From Dehalogenimonas sp. W (GTDB lineage: Bacteria; Chloroflexota; Dehalococcoidia; Dehalococcoidales; Dehalococcoidaceae): a stretch of DNA of 64,000 bases. The stretch spans positions 1,302,001-1,366,000 of the forward strand of contig NZ_CP146612.1 of assembly GCF_037094495.1 (NCBI RefSeq), given 5' to 3'. The position numbers and the translations under genes are program-made. This document shows, piece by piece, positions 1 to 8,316 of the stretch (position 1 is the stretch's first letter; each line of letters begins with the position of its first letter). Under the pieces are notes generated by a model, which had not been told where the DNA came from, searched no databases, and saw only the letters and a program-made list of their open reading frames with translations.

Positions 1-40
1 ATATTCAATCAACACTCCGTCAGCACCGGGATTGCGCGCC

Positions 41-1372
41 TCAGGCATGGTGCTTCAAACCGGCCTGAACGTCCTGATAAACCTTGCGGGTGATCCCGTA
101 TTTTTGTAACACCACAGCGGCCAGTACCAGAAATACCCCCGGAATCAAGCCGAAGGCCAGCCTGACGGCGACAATAGCTTCCGGTGTCTGCACTTCCAGT
201 GTGCCGTCATAGCCGAAGGTGCCGAGGAAAAATCCCAGCAGTAGTCCGGAGGTCGCTATGCCTATTTGATGAATGGTCATCCAGGAGCCGAAGTACACCG
301 CCTCATGTCTGACGCCGTTCTTATGCGCGTAATAATCCACCAGGTCAGGCACAAATGAGTAGGGGATTAACAGGTAAGCTGACATAATGACGCCCAGGAG
401 GCCGCATCCCGCGAAAAACAACAGGGTTGAGCCTTCCTGAACCAGCAGCCCGACCCCCAGCAGAACCACCGCACCCAGGGTGTTGGCTATCAGCAGTAAC
501 CTTCTCTTATCAAACCTCCGGGTCAGTTTGTACCATACCGGAATCAACAGCGCGGCGGTAATCGTGTAGATTGCCACGCCATAGGTACTGCTGCCGGTAT
601 CCACCAGGATATATTTAGCGAAGTAGGGGATTGAGGCCATCAGGCAGCCGGTGGCGATCGCGCCGAGATATTTGAAAACCAGCAGAATAACGACATATTT
701 TTCTTTGACCAGGCCCCAATACTGGCTCAGATTGATTTTGATCGGCCCGGTCACCGTGGCCGATACCTGCTCCAACCCTTTGATGCTGTTGGCCGCCACC
801 ACCAGCGTAATCGCGGTGAAAACACCAAAACCAGCCGCCATATACTTAAGCCCCAGCGCTTCATCGGTAAAGGAGGAAACCAGCAGTGCCACACTGCCGC
901 CCAGAATTATCCCCATGGTGGAAAAGACCGCCCTGATGCCGATAATCTGAGTTCGTTCGTCATAGTCCTTAGTCGCCACCGGCACCACGGCCATATAGGG
1001 GACGGACACAAAGGCATAAGCGGTGGAATATATCAGCATGCTGACCACCGCCAGTACATACTTTATCCCTTCGTCCAGCGATGCCGGGATTAACCACAGC
1101 AGGATAAAGCTGATGGCAAAAGGCACCGCGCCGAACAAAATGAACAGCCTTTTAGCGCCGAAAGTTGATTTAACGCGGTCATTGAACGCGCCGATCAGCG
1201 GGTTGGCGATTCCTTCCCATACTTTACCGATGAAAACCACCGTCCCGGCCAGCCAGGGAGTGATCCCCAGAATGTCGGTGAGGTAGTACAGAAAGAAGAA
1301 ACCGACAATGAAATAGGAAATGGAAATCCCGAAATCCCCGAAAGAATAGCCGATTTTTCTGGTTACTTTCAT
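41..1372 (-). CDS. GPH-family (MelB-like) sugar/cation symporter
   Basis: A 443-residue polytopic membrane protein of the glycoside-pentoside-hexuronide:cation symporter branch of the major facilitator superfamily. About twelve hydrophobic segments are visible. The N-terminus (KIGYSFGDFGISISYF) and the DYDERTQ loop after the fourth segment match this family. Members usually import a sugar or glycoside with Na+ or H+, but the substrate cannot be read here. It starts at ATG 1372 with only a weak Shine-Dalgarno. A minus-strand extended -10 (TGCTATTAT, around 1462-1469) lies about 90 nt upstream. It is transcribed away from the accessory island to its right, and no partner gene is visible on the left edge. 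Confidence 0.8.
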   Translation of the reverse strand: MKVTRKIGYSFGDFGISISYFIVGFFFLYYLTDILGITPWLAGTVVFIGKVWEGIANPLIGAFNDRVKSTFGAKRLFILFGAVPFAISFILLWLIPASLDEGIKYVLAVVSMLIYSTAYAFVSVPYMAVVPVATKDYDERTQIIGIRAVFSTMGIILGGSVALLVSSFTDEALGLKYMAAGFGVFTAITLVVAANSIKGLEQVSATVTGPIKINLSQYWGLVKEKYVVILLVFKYLGAIATGCLMASIPYFAKYILVDTGSSTYGVAIYTITAALLIPVWYKLTRRFDKRRLLLIANTLGAVVLLGVGLLVQEGSTLLFFAGCGLLGVIMSAYLLIPYSFVPDLVDYYAHKNGVRHEAVYFGSWMTIHQIGIATSGLLLGFFLGTFGYDGTLEVQTPEAIVAVRLAFGLIPGVFLVLAAVVLQKYGITRKVYQDVQAGLKHHA

Positions 1373-1547
1373 CGTGAGTTACTCAAATCCGGTATTAACC
1401 GATCCATATTTCCTCACTCGGCGGATTGTGCCGCCCCCGTTCTGCTACGGCGCGTTGCCGTATAATAGCACAGAATAGATATGTTCGGTGGATTTACAGG
1501 TAGAGCATGGGAAAGGGGCTTTATCTGAGTTGAATATTATAAATGTC
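1373..1547. other. Intergenic region between transporter and island promoter
   Basis: No gene is seen here. It holds the likely minus-strand promoter of the transporter (TATTAT -10 preceded by TG, no good -35) and marks a change to AT-richer sequence on the right. It is a plausible left boundary of the accessory island, although no attachment-site duplicate was found in it. Confidence 0.4.
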
Positions 1548-1576
1548 TTGCACCTTGTGTATTACGACCTTATAAT
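1548..1576 (+). promoter_or_regulatory. Sigma-70-type promoter of the phosphoesterase/ATPase operon
   Basis: TTGCAC (1548-1553), a 17-nt spacer and a perfect TATAAT (1571-1576). It is the only strong promoter ahead of the 1.6-5.6 kb genes, and transcription would start near 1583. Confidence 0.7.
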
Positions 1577-1621
1577 GGCTTGAATTAGGAGGACTATCTG
1601 TGCGCTTTATAAGGAACGATC

Positions 1622-1732
1622 TTGGATAACCTAAAAACTAAGAGTGAAATTATCGTGAACGTTCTCCAAGAAGGCTTAAAGCACCTTGTGTGGAGTAATC
1701 AAGAGGTTAGCGGAGGCGCAATGGTGTTATGA
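1622..1732 (+). CDS. Small ORF translationally coupled to the phosphoesterase gene
   Basis: A 36-codon reading frame starts at TTG 1622 behind AAGGA and ends in a TGA (1730-1732) that overlaps the ATG of the next gene (ATGA). The predicted peptide (LDNLKTKSEIIVNVLQEG at its start) looks like an amphipathic helix and matches nothing I recognise. Just upstream, a 9-codon frame (GTG 1600 to TAA 1629) follows an excellent TTAGGAGG ribosome site and overlaps this ORF. So the leader may hold two coupled mini-ORFs that set translation of the operon, or the remnant of a frameshifted gene. The overlap and ribosome sites are seen; the coding status is inferred. Confidence 0.4.
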   Translation: MDNLKTKSEIIVNVLQEGLKHLVWSNQEVSGGAMVL

Positions 1733-3204
1733 AACCTTTTTCCATTCTCCATATATCTGACCTCCACCGCTCGCCTCACGACCCGATTTCGAATGCTGAA
1801 CTCATTTCAGCTCTAGTCAAAGATCGTGACCGCTATGTTTACGAAGACCCCAAAATCGGGGTTCCTGAAGCTATAGTGGTTTGTGGCGACATAATACAAG
1901 GGGTATCGCTTGGCTCAGTGGACTATGAAACTCAGTTAACCCAGCAATACACAGTCGCAGAAGAATTTCTTGATGAGCTCGTACGGCGTTTTTTGGACGG
2001 TGATCGATCACGTCTAATAATGATACCGGGCAACCATGATATTGATTGGAATAAAGCACACAACTGTTTCGAAACGGTTGATTTAAACGATATTCCTTCT
2101 GACCTTGAATCTGTCCTTTATACAGACTCATCCGACTATCGATTAGATTGGAAATCATTAAAGTTATTGCGCATTACAAATCGCGATCTTTATGAGCAAA
2201 GGTTTGATACATTCTGGAGTTTCTTTGAGAGATTCTATTCAGGCGTTTCTGGTTTGTTGAGTGTTCACCCACATTCAGATGCTAATCTTTTTAGCCTCTG
2301 TGATGGTCGGATCGGCGTTGCCGCGTTCAATTCTTGCCATGACAACGACTGTTACGCTTTCCATGGTCGAATCAGCAAGGAAGCCATCGCGCGAAGTCAC
2401 CTTGAGTTGAATGACTCTGGCCATATCTTCGATTTACGCGTTGCGGTTTGGCATCACAATATTGAAGGGCCACCCTATCGCACGGACTACATGGATGTTG
2501 ATATTGTCCGTGGAATGATTGGTCGCGGTTTTCGGCTCGGTCTCTATGGTCACCAGCATAAGGCACAAATTACGCCACACCAGATATTGCTCCCCGACCA
2601 AGAAAAGATGGCGGTTGTTAGCGCTGGTTCATTATGTGGTGGTCAGGGTGAACTCCCCTTCGGTATTAACCGCCAGTACAATATTCTTGAAATATCACCG
2701 GATTTTTGTCACGTTCGGATTCATGTTCGTTCCATGTCCGTCGCAAACCTGTTTACGCGTTGGTATCTCCCGGAACTTGGAGGTGCAACGTTTGTTGACT
2801 GTGATTGGGAGCCTCTGAAAAATCCTGTTGGCGGTACCGTCAATACCGAAAATGTCCGTATGCGCCATGTGATTGAAGAAGCAGAAATTGCAGCAAAGAG
2901 TGGTAACCCGGCACATACGGTTGAACTTCTTCGGGGACACAATATGGCAGAGGGGAGTTATGCACGTGAACTACTCCTAGCCGCAGCCTTTGAAGACAAA
3001 GACTGGGCAACTCTCGTCCAGGTCGTAACAGAGCCGCATAACATTCTAGAGTTGGTACAACTGGTTGAAGCTTTTATTCAGACACAAGAATTTACGCATG
3101 CCACTGAAGCATTGGATCGTTTCTCTGAAGTAGTTCAGCTTTCTGAACCGCAAAACATGGAACTTCGGAAAAGGATCCACGCAGAGGAGATAATTAAGAG
3201 ATGA
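1729..3204 (+). CDS. Calcineurin-like metallophosphoesterase with helical C-terminal region
   Basis: A 491-residue protein with the full metallophosphoesterase motif set: D-x-H in HISDLHRS (D11, H13), GD at about 53-54, GNHD at 101-104, a WHHN histidine and the final GHQH. The catalytic domain fills roughly the first 310 residues. The remainder is helical and TPR-like (paired helices around residues 370-480). Such enzymes use two metal ions to cleave phosphodiesters, phosphomonoesters or nucleic acids; the substrate is unknown here. The ATG overlaps the stop of a small upstream ORF, and its own 3' end overlaps the GHKL ATPase gene by 4 nt (ATGA). The two proteins are therefore probably made together and act together. 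The pairing suggests a conflict or defence cassette (inference). Confidence 0.75.
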   Translation: MKPFSILHISDLHRSPHDPISNAELISALVKDRDRYVYEDPKIGVPEAIVVCGDIIQGVSLGSVDYETQLTQQYTVAEEFLDELVRRFLDGDRSRLIMIPGNHDIDWNKAHNCFETVDLNDIPSDLESVLYTDSSDYRLDWKSLKLLRITNRDLYEQRFDTFWSFFERFYSGVSGLLSVHPHSDANLFSLCDGRIGVAAFNSCHDNDCYAFHGRISKEAIARSHLELNDSGHIFDLRVAVWHHNIEGPPYRTDYMDVDIVRGMIGRGFRLGLYGHQHKAQITPHQILLPDQEKMAVVSAGSLCGGQGELPFGINRQYNILEISPDFCHVRIHVRSMSVANLFTRWYLPELGGATFVDCDWEPLKNPVGGTVNTENVRMRHVIEEAEIAAKSGNPAHTVELLRGHNMAEGSYARELLLAAAFEDKDWATLVQVVTEPHNILELVQLVEAFIQTQEFTHATEALDRFSEVVQLSEPQNMELRKRIHAEEIIKR

Positions 3205-5558
3205 ATCAGCAATCAGAGAAGATTCCCTTCGGGATTGAAATAAACCGCATGATTGATTTGCTTGCTGAGCAGATATACCCTACACCCTTTGCGCTTTTGC
3301 GTGAAAATGTTCAAAATTCCTACGATGCAATCTTGCTACGTCTCCATTTGAGCCAAAACTTCGAACCAAGAATCGAAGTGATTATTAAACCGAACCAAGT
3401 CATAGTGTCGGATAACGGAATCGGTATGTCACGGACTGATCTTCGCGACCACTTCTGGTTTGCGGGGTCGAGCAGTAAGAATACAAAAGAAGCGCAAGCT
3501 GCCGGTGTTGTCGGCACATTCGGTATCGGCGCCATGGCTAATTTTGGCATTGCAGAGGAACTAGTAGTTGAGACGGAGAGCGCTCTTGTTGGGGAACGTA
3601 CAAAGTGTTCTGTAATGAGGTCTAAGCTATCGGTGAATGAGGATTGTATATCTTTTGAAACGTGTGAGGCAACCGGCAACCCTGGCACCACTGTCACCGC
3701 CACTATGCAAGCAACAAAAACGATAAATGTGGCTGAGGCCGAGACTTATATATCTCAATTCGTAGCTCTTCTCTCATTAGACGTCTTGGTTAACAACAAA
3801 AAGGTAAGCGGACAACCTTTTGAAAATGCTGTATCTCAATTAGTTGCAACCTGGAAGTCCTCTTCCCTCAGTGCTGATCTAGGTGACGGGCTCAAAGCTG
3901 ATATCGACCTTACAGGTGCCATCAATGGTGAGACTAGAATTGAATTACATAACATTGAATATGGGTCGCAGATACTCAAGGGGCGCATGGCGTTGCGCCA
4001 GGGAGTCGGAAATTTGCGAACCTATCGAAACAGCTTTGGACTCGCTACAGCTAGCGTTACATCAGCTTATGGCTTTGGTGGGGTCGCTGATTTTCTGTTT
4101 TTGCATCCGACAGCGGGTCGCGAGGCACTAACCACAGACAGCCTCCAACTTCTCCAGAGAATCGTTACGCGGGTCGATGAATACGTTTCATTACAACTTG
4201 GCAACCGGCCAGAAAGTAACGTTAATTCGTACTTTGTTACATGGGCGGCTCAAAGGCATAGATACGACCTTTGTTCTCACCTGCTCGTCCGCGTTGAACC
4301 CGGTGAAACACTCGCGCTCCATGAAATCCAGGAGCTCTCACGACAGGCTCCGTTCCTCGTTTATGGTGGCACGGATACCTCAACAATTCAGCATGCCTCC
4401 GAGGACAGGCAGATTATCATGTTATCAAAGAATGCACAACGTAAGGATTGTGAGATAAACTATCTTCGTAATTACTGCAAGATCGAAGAACTATCGGACG
4501 ATCCCAAAGTTCTTTTAATGAAAGCTGATGCAGAGACAACTGGAGCTGAAAAGGCTTTTGCTTTTCGGTTAGCGTCGATTTTATCTACTGACTATTTTTT
4601 GGAAGTTGATATTCGTTTCGGTACCATTTCTCATGGATTCCCTGTTCTTGTGACATCTCGCACCACGCCGGTTGAAATCTACATCAATCCTAATACCTCG
4701 ACAGTACGAAGCATCTTAGAGCTTTTCGTGCGAGAATACGCAGCCTTCGGTCATATGGCAAAAGACTTCGTTCGTAACATGCTTTTTCCAAGAGTTGCAA
4801 ATCTTGTTCCAAGTTCAACCAGGCAGGGCGCGGAGGCTTTCCTAAAATCAATCAACCGAACTCGCGAGATTTTTGAGTATGAAATGACTGATCTAGAGAG
4901 TTTAACGGCACTCTGGAAGGATTATTTATCTGGGAAGATATCGTTCCAACAGGCATCAGATCGAGCGAACCGTGTAGCTGTGCGTAGCTACCAGATCTTT
5001 GATCGTGAAGCAGCCGGAGCAGTGCGAGATGTTGTCCCCGGTGTCATTGAAAACGAGGCAGCCACTGCACAAGAGAACGGGTCCCAATACGGTCCACTTC
5101 CCCCGATTCAGCGACTTGATATGAGCACAACCAAGAAGCTTCTCACGATTAATGAAAATGAACCGTCTCTTAAAGGTTACCGATGCTTTCTGGCGTTGAC
5201 AGATCGCATTCAAAAAGAAAAAGGCGATTTTTTTCTCCAACCACATCGTACATCGGTAGTATGGGGCGGCCAAAAGGCGTTATTCATATTCGAGCACCAC
5301 TCAGGTGATTTTGGACTATATTATGACCTACAGACTCAGGGTCTCATCAGTGAACAACCAGGTGGTGGATCATTCGAGACGTGCACAATTGTCATGAAAA
5401 ACCGTATTTTCATACCCATACCTCCGAACATCCAAGCATCCTTCTGGCCACATGATAATGAGAGGAAGAGATTCGAAGTACGTTGCGACATTCTTTATAT
5501 TGATCAGGAGGCACAGGATCAAAATTATTGTGAAACTAATGACGTAACAACCATATAA
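3201..5558 (+). CDS. Hsp90/MORC-like GHKL ATPase
   Basis: A 785-residue protein with an N-terminal Bergerat-fold ATPase. The N box is E35-N36..N39..D42 (LRENVQNSYDAI), the G1 box is DNGIGM (71-76), there is an AGSSSK segment at about 88-93, and the glycine-rich lid is GTFGIGAMANFG (105-116). The order and spacing match the Hsp90/HATPase_c_3 group rather than histidine kinases. The remaining 500 residues are not recognisable; the middle region may correspond to an S5-like transducer as in Hsp90, MutL and MORC. It is the second gene of the 1.5-kb promoter operon and overlaps the phosphoesterase by 4 nt. Hsp90-like and MORC-like ATPases occur in bacterial conflict systems. A housekeeping chaperone role is unlikely, because the length and C-terminus differ from HtpG. 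Confidence 0.7.
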   Translation: MNQQSEKIPFGIEINRMIDLLAEQIYPTPFALLRENVQNSYDAILLRLHLSQNFEPRIEVIIKPNQVIVSDNGIGMSRTDLRDHFWFAGSSSKNTKEAQAAGVVGTFGIGAMANFGIAEELVVETESALVGERTKCSVMRSKLSVNEDCISFETCEATGNPGTTVTATMQATKTINVAEAETYISQFVALLSLDVLVNNKKVSGQPFENAVSQLVATWKSSSLSADLGDGLKADIDLTGAINGETRIELHNIEYGSQILKGRMALRQGVGNLRTYRNSFGLATASVTSAYGFGGVADFLFLHPTAGREALTTDSLQLLQRIVTRVDEYVSLQLGNRPESNVNSYFVTWAAQRHRYDLCSHLLVRVEPGETLALHEIQELSRQAPFLVYGGTDTSTIQHASEDRQIIMLSKNAQRKDCEINYLRNYCKIEELSDDPKVLLMKADAETTGAEKAFAFRLASILSTDYFLEVDIRFGTISHGFPVLVTSRTTPVEIYINPNTSTVRSILELFVREYAAFGHMAKDFVRNMLFPRVANLVPSSTRQGAEAFLKSINRTREIFEYEMTDLESLTALWKDYLSGKISFQQASDRANRVAVRSYQIFDREAAGAVRDVVPGVIENEAATAQENGSQYGPLPPIQRLDMSTTKKLLTINENEPSLKGYRCFLALTDRIQKEKGDFFLQPHRTSVVWGGQKALFIFEHHSGDFGLYYDLQTQGLISEQPGGGSFETCTIVMKNRIFIPIPPNIQASFWPHDNERKRFEVRCDILYIDQEAQDQNYCETNDVTTI

Positions 5559-5695
5559 AATTTAAGATTGATCACGAAACCGCAAACAAAGATGACATGG
5601 CTAGGCGGTATATTGGCAATAACTCAGAAGGATAATGTTTGGTTGTGTCTATTAGTTCTCGAAATCTGTGGCTCATACAGACTGGATAAACTTTC

Positions 5696-6382
5696 CTAGG
5701 TGAAATTAAATTTGGCATTCTTACAAAATACCTTTGCACGCTCATAGAGACGTTTTTTATATCCTGGAGGGATTTGGTTATCTTTTTTCAATTTTAGTGT
5801 CAGATCGAATAGTTTGTTGAGCGCTTCTTTTTCACCGCTTATCAAGTACGATTCTTGATAATACCAAACGGCTTTATCATAGTCGTTTGCGTCTAACGCC
5901 AATTCGGCCAAATCAAAATAGAAGCCCTTCAATTTAACTACGTCATCTATTAGTGCTAGAAATTTGGTTTGAAAATCACTTTCACTACAATTTATCGCGA
6001 AATTTCTAATTGTATCAGAAGGTAGATAACGGAAACTTTCAACTAAAATGATGACAGGTTTTCCTAATCCATAGGCTATTCCTGTCTCCAAATAAAGATT
6101 CCCAATTGTCTTGGCCTTAGATGTTTTTGATGAAATCACCACGCAAAATGCGGCAGACTGTATCTCTCTACAAATTGAACAATAATAATCACCGCGTCGG
6201 ACAAGGGCAGCCCCTTCAACAATATCATAACCTCTATTTACGACACATGTTTTTACATTTTCCAACACTGTATCCATATCCGCGTTTCGGTTTTTCGCAG
6301 AAGGGGAAATCACGAATACATTTTTTGGATTAGGGTTTGGGAATTGCGAGCACTCCGATTGATTCAGAGCGCAAACAATCAC
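5696..6382 (-). CDS. TIR/nucleoside-deoxyribosyltransferase-like protein with TPR-like tail
   Basis: A 228-residue protein. The first 150 residues form a Rossmann-like domain with the TIR/NDT signature: VFVISPSA strand 1, a central FCVVISS strand, and YLETGIAYGLGKPVIIL, in which the Glu is in the position of the catalytic Glu of NAD-cleaving TIR or deoxyribosyltransferase domains. Residues about 155-215 contain TPR-like helices (LAELALDANDYDKAVWYYQ). The start is GTG 6382, fixed by a GTGA overlap with the stop of the upstream small gene. It converges on the GHKL ATPase gene with a gap of about 140 nt. Domains of this type are common effectors in antiphage systems, but activity here is inferred. 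Composition is AT-richer than the neighbouring chromosome. Confidence 0.6.
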   Translation of the reverse strand: MIVCALNQSECSQFPNPNPKNVFVISPSAKNRNADMDTVLENVKTCVVNRGYDIVEGAALVRRGDYYCSICREIQSAAFCVVISSKTSKAKTIGNLYLETGIAYGLGKPVIILVESFRYLPSDTIRNFAINCSESDFQTKFLALIDDVVKLKGFYFDLAELALDANDYDKAVWYYQESYLISGEKEALNKLFDLTLKLKKDNQIPPGYKKRLYERAKVFCKNAKFNFT

Positions 6383-6546
6383 TCTTTAGTCCTCACGTTT
6401 TTATATTTACCGGGGGATTTCTTATGATCAACTATCTTTCCGGTGGTAGTATCAATCTTGACATACCTTTTGGTAACAGGGTTTTCTACTTGAACACGTT
6501 TCGAAATTTGCCCTACTAGTTTTCCAGAACTTGAACGTTTTGCCAT
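6379..6546 (-). CDS. Small conserved-type basic protein (55 aa)
   Basis: This ORF reads from ATG 6546 to TGA 6379. It begins MAKRSSSGKLVGQIS, continues with a segment resembling NPVTKRYVKIDTTTGKI, and ends KKSPGKYKNVRTKE. It is very basic and low in hydrophobics. It resembles a widespread group of uncharacterised small proteins with an NPxTxxYVKxDTxTGKI core (recollection, not a search). It is followed by the TIR-like gene with a 4-nt GTGA overlap, so the two are probably translated together. It could be a nucleic-acid-binding partner or an antitoxin-like regulator of the TIR-like protein (inference only). Confidence 0.6.
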   Translation of the reverse strand: MAKRSSSGKLVGQISKRVQVENPVTKRYVKIDTTTGKIVDHKKSPGKYKNVRTKE

Positions 6547-6756
6547 GGTATTAACCTCAACCAGAGTATATCGTTACTCGTAAATCAAGTCAATCATGTG
6601 TTTCTATGGGCGAACAATGGATGACATTTATGCTAGGTGATACAAACTTGAGCAGGGAAGGGCAAGTATCCCAGAGAATATTCGATATGATGACAAAGAA
6701 TTACAACGAGGTGCTACGAATTCTCGTCGTCGGCACTCGTTCAACTCAACCCACTC

Positions 6757-6801
6757 CAACACTGTGTTTCTGGTGGGGTTTGACTCTCCCTGTCTCCACC
6801 A
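6757..6801 (+). other. tmRNA (ssrA) 3'-end-like fragment, candidate attachment site
   Basis: The stretch has the form of the last 45 nt of a tmRNA: a GTGTTTCTGG block, a T-arm-like GGGGTTTGACTCTCCC, and an acceptor 3' strand TGTCTCC followed by ACCA. No matching 5' half exists within 400 nt upstream, where a minus-strand gene lies, so it is a fragment and not a gene. Integrated elements often leave such a duplicated 3' end at their distal boundary. The orientation would place the element to its left (1.5-6.75 kb). An unrelated tRNA-like origin is possible. Confidence 0.45.
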
Positions 6802-7103
6802 CAATGGTTCCCTTTCAGTAAAAGTTGGCGGCTTCGGGTAAAGCACATTTTCAAATCGTCTGGGCTATCCGCTTCGTATATACTCCACATAACTATTATA
6901 CTGCACCCCGACACCTAAACTATCCATCCGGCTAGTATAAAACTAGCCTCATAAATGGTTTCCTCTTCGTCTGCCTGGTTTATTATCGTTCCGGGCTTAA
7001 ACGGGTGGATATACGGTGTGATTGGTACTTGATGTCGCCGTATAAACGCCATACACTAATATCCGGGTGAGTCGTGGATATCGGAAAGGTTTGAGGTGAC
7101 ACT
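6802..7103. other. Intergenic region right of the island
   Basis: About 300 nt without a convincing gene. It is AT-rich with several TATA-like hexamers (for example near 6895-6905), but no -35/-10 pair I would defend. It presumably contains the promoter of the DUF4870 protein gene. Confidence 0.4.
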
Positions 7104-8183
7104 ATGGGAATCGGGAAAGTAATACTATTCATCTTCGGATTGATCGGCCTGCTGACGTCATCGGGGTTTTTATTCGGGGGCGGGGCGATAATCCTGGCTG
7201 ACAACACCATCAAAGACAGTGATTCCTTCTATTCAACCCGGACTGTCCAGATTGAAAGTAATACCTATGCGGTGATTACCGGCCCGGCTGATATTTATCT
7301 GGGTGGTCGATGGGACTGGGGGAGCCTGGCTACCTTCAGAATAATGGGGAGCAACAACGATCCCGACGGCCAGATATTTATCGGTATTGCGCCGACTTCA
7401 GACATCAACGCCTACCTCAGCGGCGTTGAACATAGTGAAATCACTCAGTTTTCCATGTTTCCACATAATATAAGTTATGCCGTTCATTCAGGTGTCGTCG
7501 TGCCCGGCGCGCCGGCTGATCAGTCATTCTGGACCGCTTATGCCTATGGTACCGGTACCGAGACGCTGGAGTGGGATGTTGAGTCGGGCAGGTACTCGCT
7601 GTTGTTGATGAACGGCGACGGGACTGAAGGCGTTGACCTGGACGTTGAGTTCGGCTTAAAAATAGCCTGGTTAATCGGGGTGGGTATCGGTCTGCTGCTC
7701 ATGGGCGTTATCGGAATCATCATCAGTATCATCCTGATTTCCCTGGCATTCAGATCCTCATCCAACCGGAACCCGCCGACCCAGGGACCGGCGGTGCGGG
7801 CAGAAACAGACAGTTCTTCGGCTACCGAGACTCATGATGTTGTCGTCAATGAGTTAGCCGACAAGACTGGGATGGGCCTGGCTCCCAACGTCGCGGCTCT
7901 CCTTTGTTATGTGTTCGGCTGGGTCACCGGCATCATATTCTTTATTCTGGAGAAAGATAACAAATATGTCCGCTTCCATGCGCTTCAGAGCATCATCGTT
8001 TTTGGTTTTCTTTCCATGGCCGGCGCTGTATTGGGGGCCTGGCCGTTTTTCGGCACAATCTTTGAAGCCGGTATCGGTATCATCACTCTGGTTTTCTGGA
8101 TAATCCTGATGGTCAAAGCCTACCAGGGCGAGAAGTATAAGATGCCCTGGGCCGGCGACTTCGCGGAAAAGCAGGTTAGCTGA
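7104..8183 (+). CDS. DUF4870-type membrane protein with N-terminal extracytoplasmic domain
   Basis: A 359-residue protein with three parts. An N-terminal membrane segment (about 5-30) leads to an extracytoplasmic beta-rich domain (about 40-185). A second membrane helix follows (about 190-215), with a short acidic linker. The C-terminal domain (about 255-350) contains VAALLCYVFGWVTGIIF and FHALQS, typical of DUF4870/Tic20-like small membrane domains. The start is ATG 7104 after a GAGGTG site. The molecular function of the family is not established. It stands alone and ends in a strong hairpin. The N-terminal domain fusion suggests a sensor or envelope role (inference). Confidence 0.6.
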   Translation: MGIGKVILFIFGLIGLLTSSGFLFGGGAIILADNTIKDSDSFYSTRTVQIESNTYAVITGPADIYLGGRWDWGSLATFRIMGSNNDPDGQIFIGIAPTSDINAYLSGVEHSEITQFSMFPHNISYAVHSGVVVPGAPADQSFWTAYAYGTGTETLEWDVESGRYSLLLMNGDGTEGVDLDVEFGLKIAWLIGVGIGLLLMGVIGIIISIILISLAFRSSSNRNPPTQGPAVRAETDSSSATETHDVVVNELADKTGMGLAPNVAALLCYVFGWVTGIIFFILEKDNKYVRFHALQSIIVFGFLSMAGAVLGAWPFFGTIFEAGIGIITLVFWIILMVKAYQGEKYKMPWAGDFAEKQVS

Positions 8184-8226
8184 ATTATAGCTGTCTGCGG
8201 CGGTTGTGGCAGATTAACCACAATAA

Positions 8227-8259
8227 ACAAACCAGGTTGGCATGGCCAACCTGGTTTGT
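8227..8259. terminator. 15-bp perfect hairpin between convergent genes
   Basis: ACAAACCAGGTTGGC, loop ATG, then its exact complement. It lies between the convergent DUF4870 and glnN genes and probably acts as a bidirectional terminator, although neither side has a clean T-run. Confidence 0.6.
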
Positions 8260-8316
8260 GTCTCAATGAACTTCAGGCTCTGGAGCTATCGTATAGCTTT
8301 GGAAGCCTCCGTTTTT

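Noticed and set aside
6628-6846. Minus-strand peptide containing WWRQGESNPT
   Set aside because: This kind of peptide arises from reading the reverse strand of tRNA/tmRNA 3' ends. It led me to the ssrA-like fragment but is not a gene.
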